From: a virus
IMG/VR virus record: IMGVR_UViG_3300042560_001311
Coordinates: 1-20,394 of that record
Strand: one strand, 5' to 3'
DNA length: 20,394 nt
In this document: positions 20,047 through 20,394 of the stretch, piece after piece
How the letters are laid out: the number at the start of each line of letters is the position of its first letter
Numbering within the stretch: the stretch's first letter is position 1
The notes under the pieces: model-generated
What the model was told of the DNA's origin: nothing
Database searches by the model: none
The model's input: only the letters and a program-made list of their open reading frames with translations
Made by a program: the position numbers and the translations under genes

Positions 20047-20394
20047 ACTGATCCTATCCGACGGTGAAACCGAGACCGTTTTGCCGGAAACTGAAGCTGA
20101 AAAGGCACGACAAGTGCCCGATCCTGTGACTTACCACCTTCTGTGTCTTGTTCCAAAGGCTGAACAAGAGTACGAAAGTGGCATTGCCAAGGCTGGACAG
20201 ACGATGCACTACGAAGAAGTGCTGTCTCCGGTGCTTTTCGTGGCAAAGATGGGTCCGGATGCCTATCGAGACCCCCTCCGATTCCCTTCTGGTCCGTCCT
20301 GCAAGGTCGGTGACTTCGTTCTGGTCCGCCCAAACACCGGCACGAGGCTGAAAATCCACGGAACGGAGTGGCGAATCATCAACGACGACAGCGT
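20039..20394 (+). CDS. GroES-like co-chaperonin (3' end cut by window)
   Basis: 118 codons are visible from ATG 20039, then the window ends. After an acidic N-terminus, residues ~33-118 read like the GroES beta barrel: HLLCLVPKAEQEYESGIAKA (the mobile-loop region), VLFVAKMGPDAY, CKVGDFVLVRPNTGTRLKIH, and TEWRIINDDS. GroES caps GroEL; phage versions such as T4 gp31 allow folding of large capsid proteins. Its place right after the portal, before the expected capsid genes, supports this. Identification is by pattern; the C-terminus is unseen. Confidence 0.7.
   Translation, partial: MSELILSDGETETVLPETEAEKARQVPDPVTYHLLCLVPKAEQEYESGIAKAGQTMHYEEVLSPVLFVAKMGPDAYRDPLRFPSGPSCKVGDFVLVRPNTGTRLKIHGTEWRIINDDS

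Noticed and set aside
1-20394. CRISPR array, insertion sequence or integrase attachment site
   Set aside because: No regularly spaced identical repeats of suitable length, no transposase and no integrase gene; the TGTAAAC copies are too short and irregularly spaced.

Overview
This window looks like the genome of a tailed double-stranded DNA phage (or a very phage-like prophage segment). The host is probably a Gram-negative bacterium of the Pseudomonadota. The evidence is a terminase small and large subunit pair followed by a portal protein, a T7-type primase-helicase, a phage recombination module, a NinX-type gene, and dense gene packing with ATGA, GTGA and TTGA start/stop overlaps. The host guess rests on sigma70-like promoters, perfect TTATCCACA DnaA boxes, a DDDDVPF single-strand-binding-protein tail and the NinX match; it is inference. 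No rRNA, tRNA, CRISPR array, integrase or insertion sequence was seen.

Layout. (1) 1-4723, leftward: a recombination and nucleotide-metabolism operon. From its promoter end it carries a RecB/Cas4-like PD-(D/E)XK exonuclease, a DUF1071/Sak-type single-strand annealing protein, a small SSB-like protein, DNA-binding helix-turn-helix and ribbon-helix-helix-like proteins, a MazG-like pyrophosphohydrolase, several unknown small proteins and a truncated one-helix membrane protein at the edge. (2) 4735-8205, rightward: a RusA-like resolvase, a ~500 bp non-coding stretch rich in stem-loops, three small genes (one HNH-like) and the primase-helicase. A double hairpin at 8213-8259 separates this from the next block. 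(3) 8253-14279, leftward and visibly more GC-rich: a SprT-like metalloprotease, a MoxR-type AAA+ ATPase, a metallopeptidase-like plus von Willebrand A protein, a tiny membrane protein, unknown genes, a frameshifted ninX, an L7/L12-domain protein ending in NDIPF, and two more small genes. (4) 14280-14729: a divergent control region with a leftward promoter, inverted repeats, a cluster of DnaA boxes and a rightward promoter embedded in those boxes. (5) 14730-20394, rightward: packaging and head genes, namely terS, a LexA-DNA-binding-domain-like protein, terL, portal, a small unknown and a GroES-like co-chaperonin cut by the window end. Base composition drops near 15.55 kb.

The most unusual signals are these. 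A TGTAAAC word occurs 20 times, in all reading frames and on both strands, and at four places it sits next to ribosome-binding sites. The SprT / MoxR-AAA+ / metallopeptidase-VWA operon looks like an ATP-driven protein-remodelling or proteolysis machine. A DnaA-box cluster overlaps the packaging promoter. A non-coding region between 5.2 and 5.7 kb is rich in stem-loops and has a leftward terminator.

Base-composition statements are by eye. Family assignments come from recognising motifs in the translated sequence, not from database searches.
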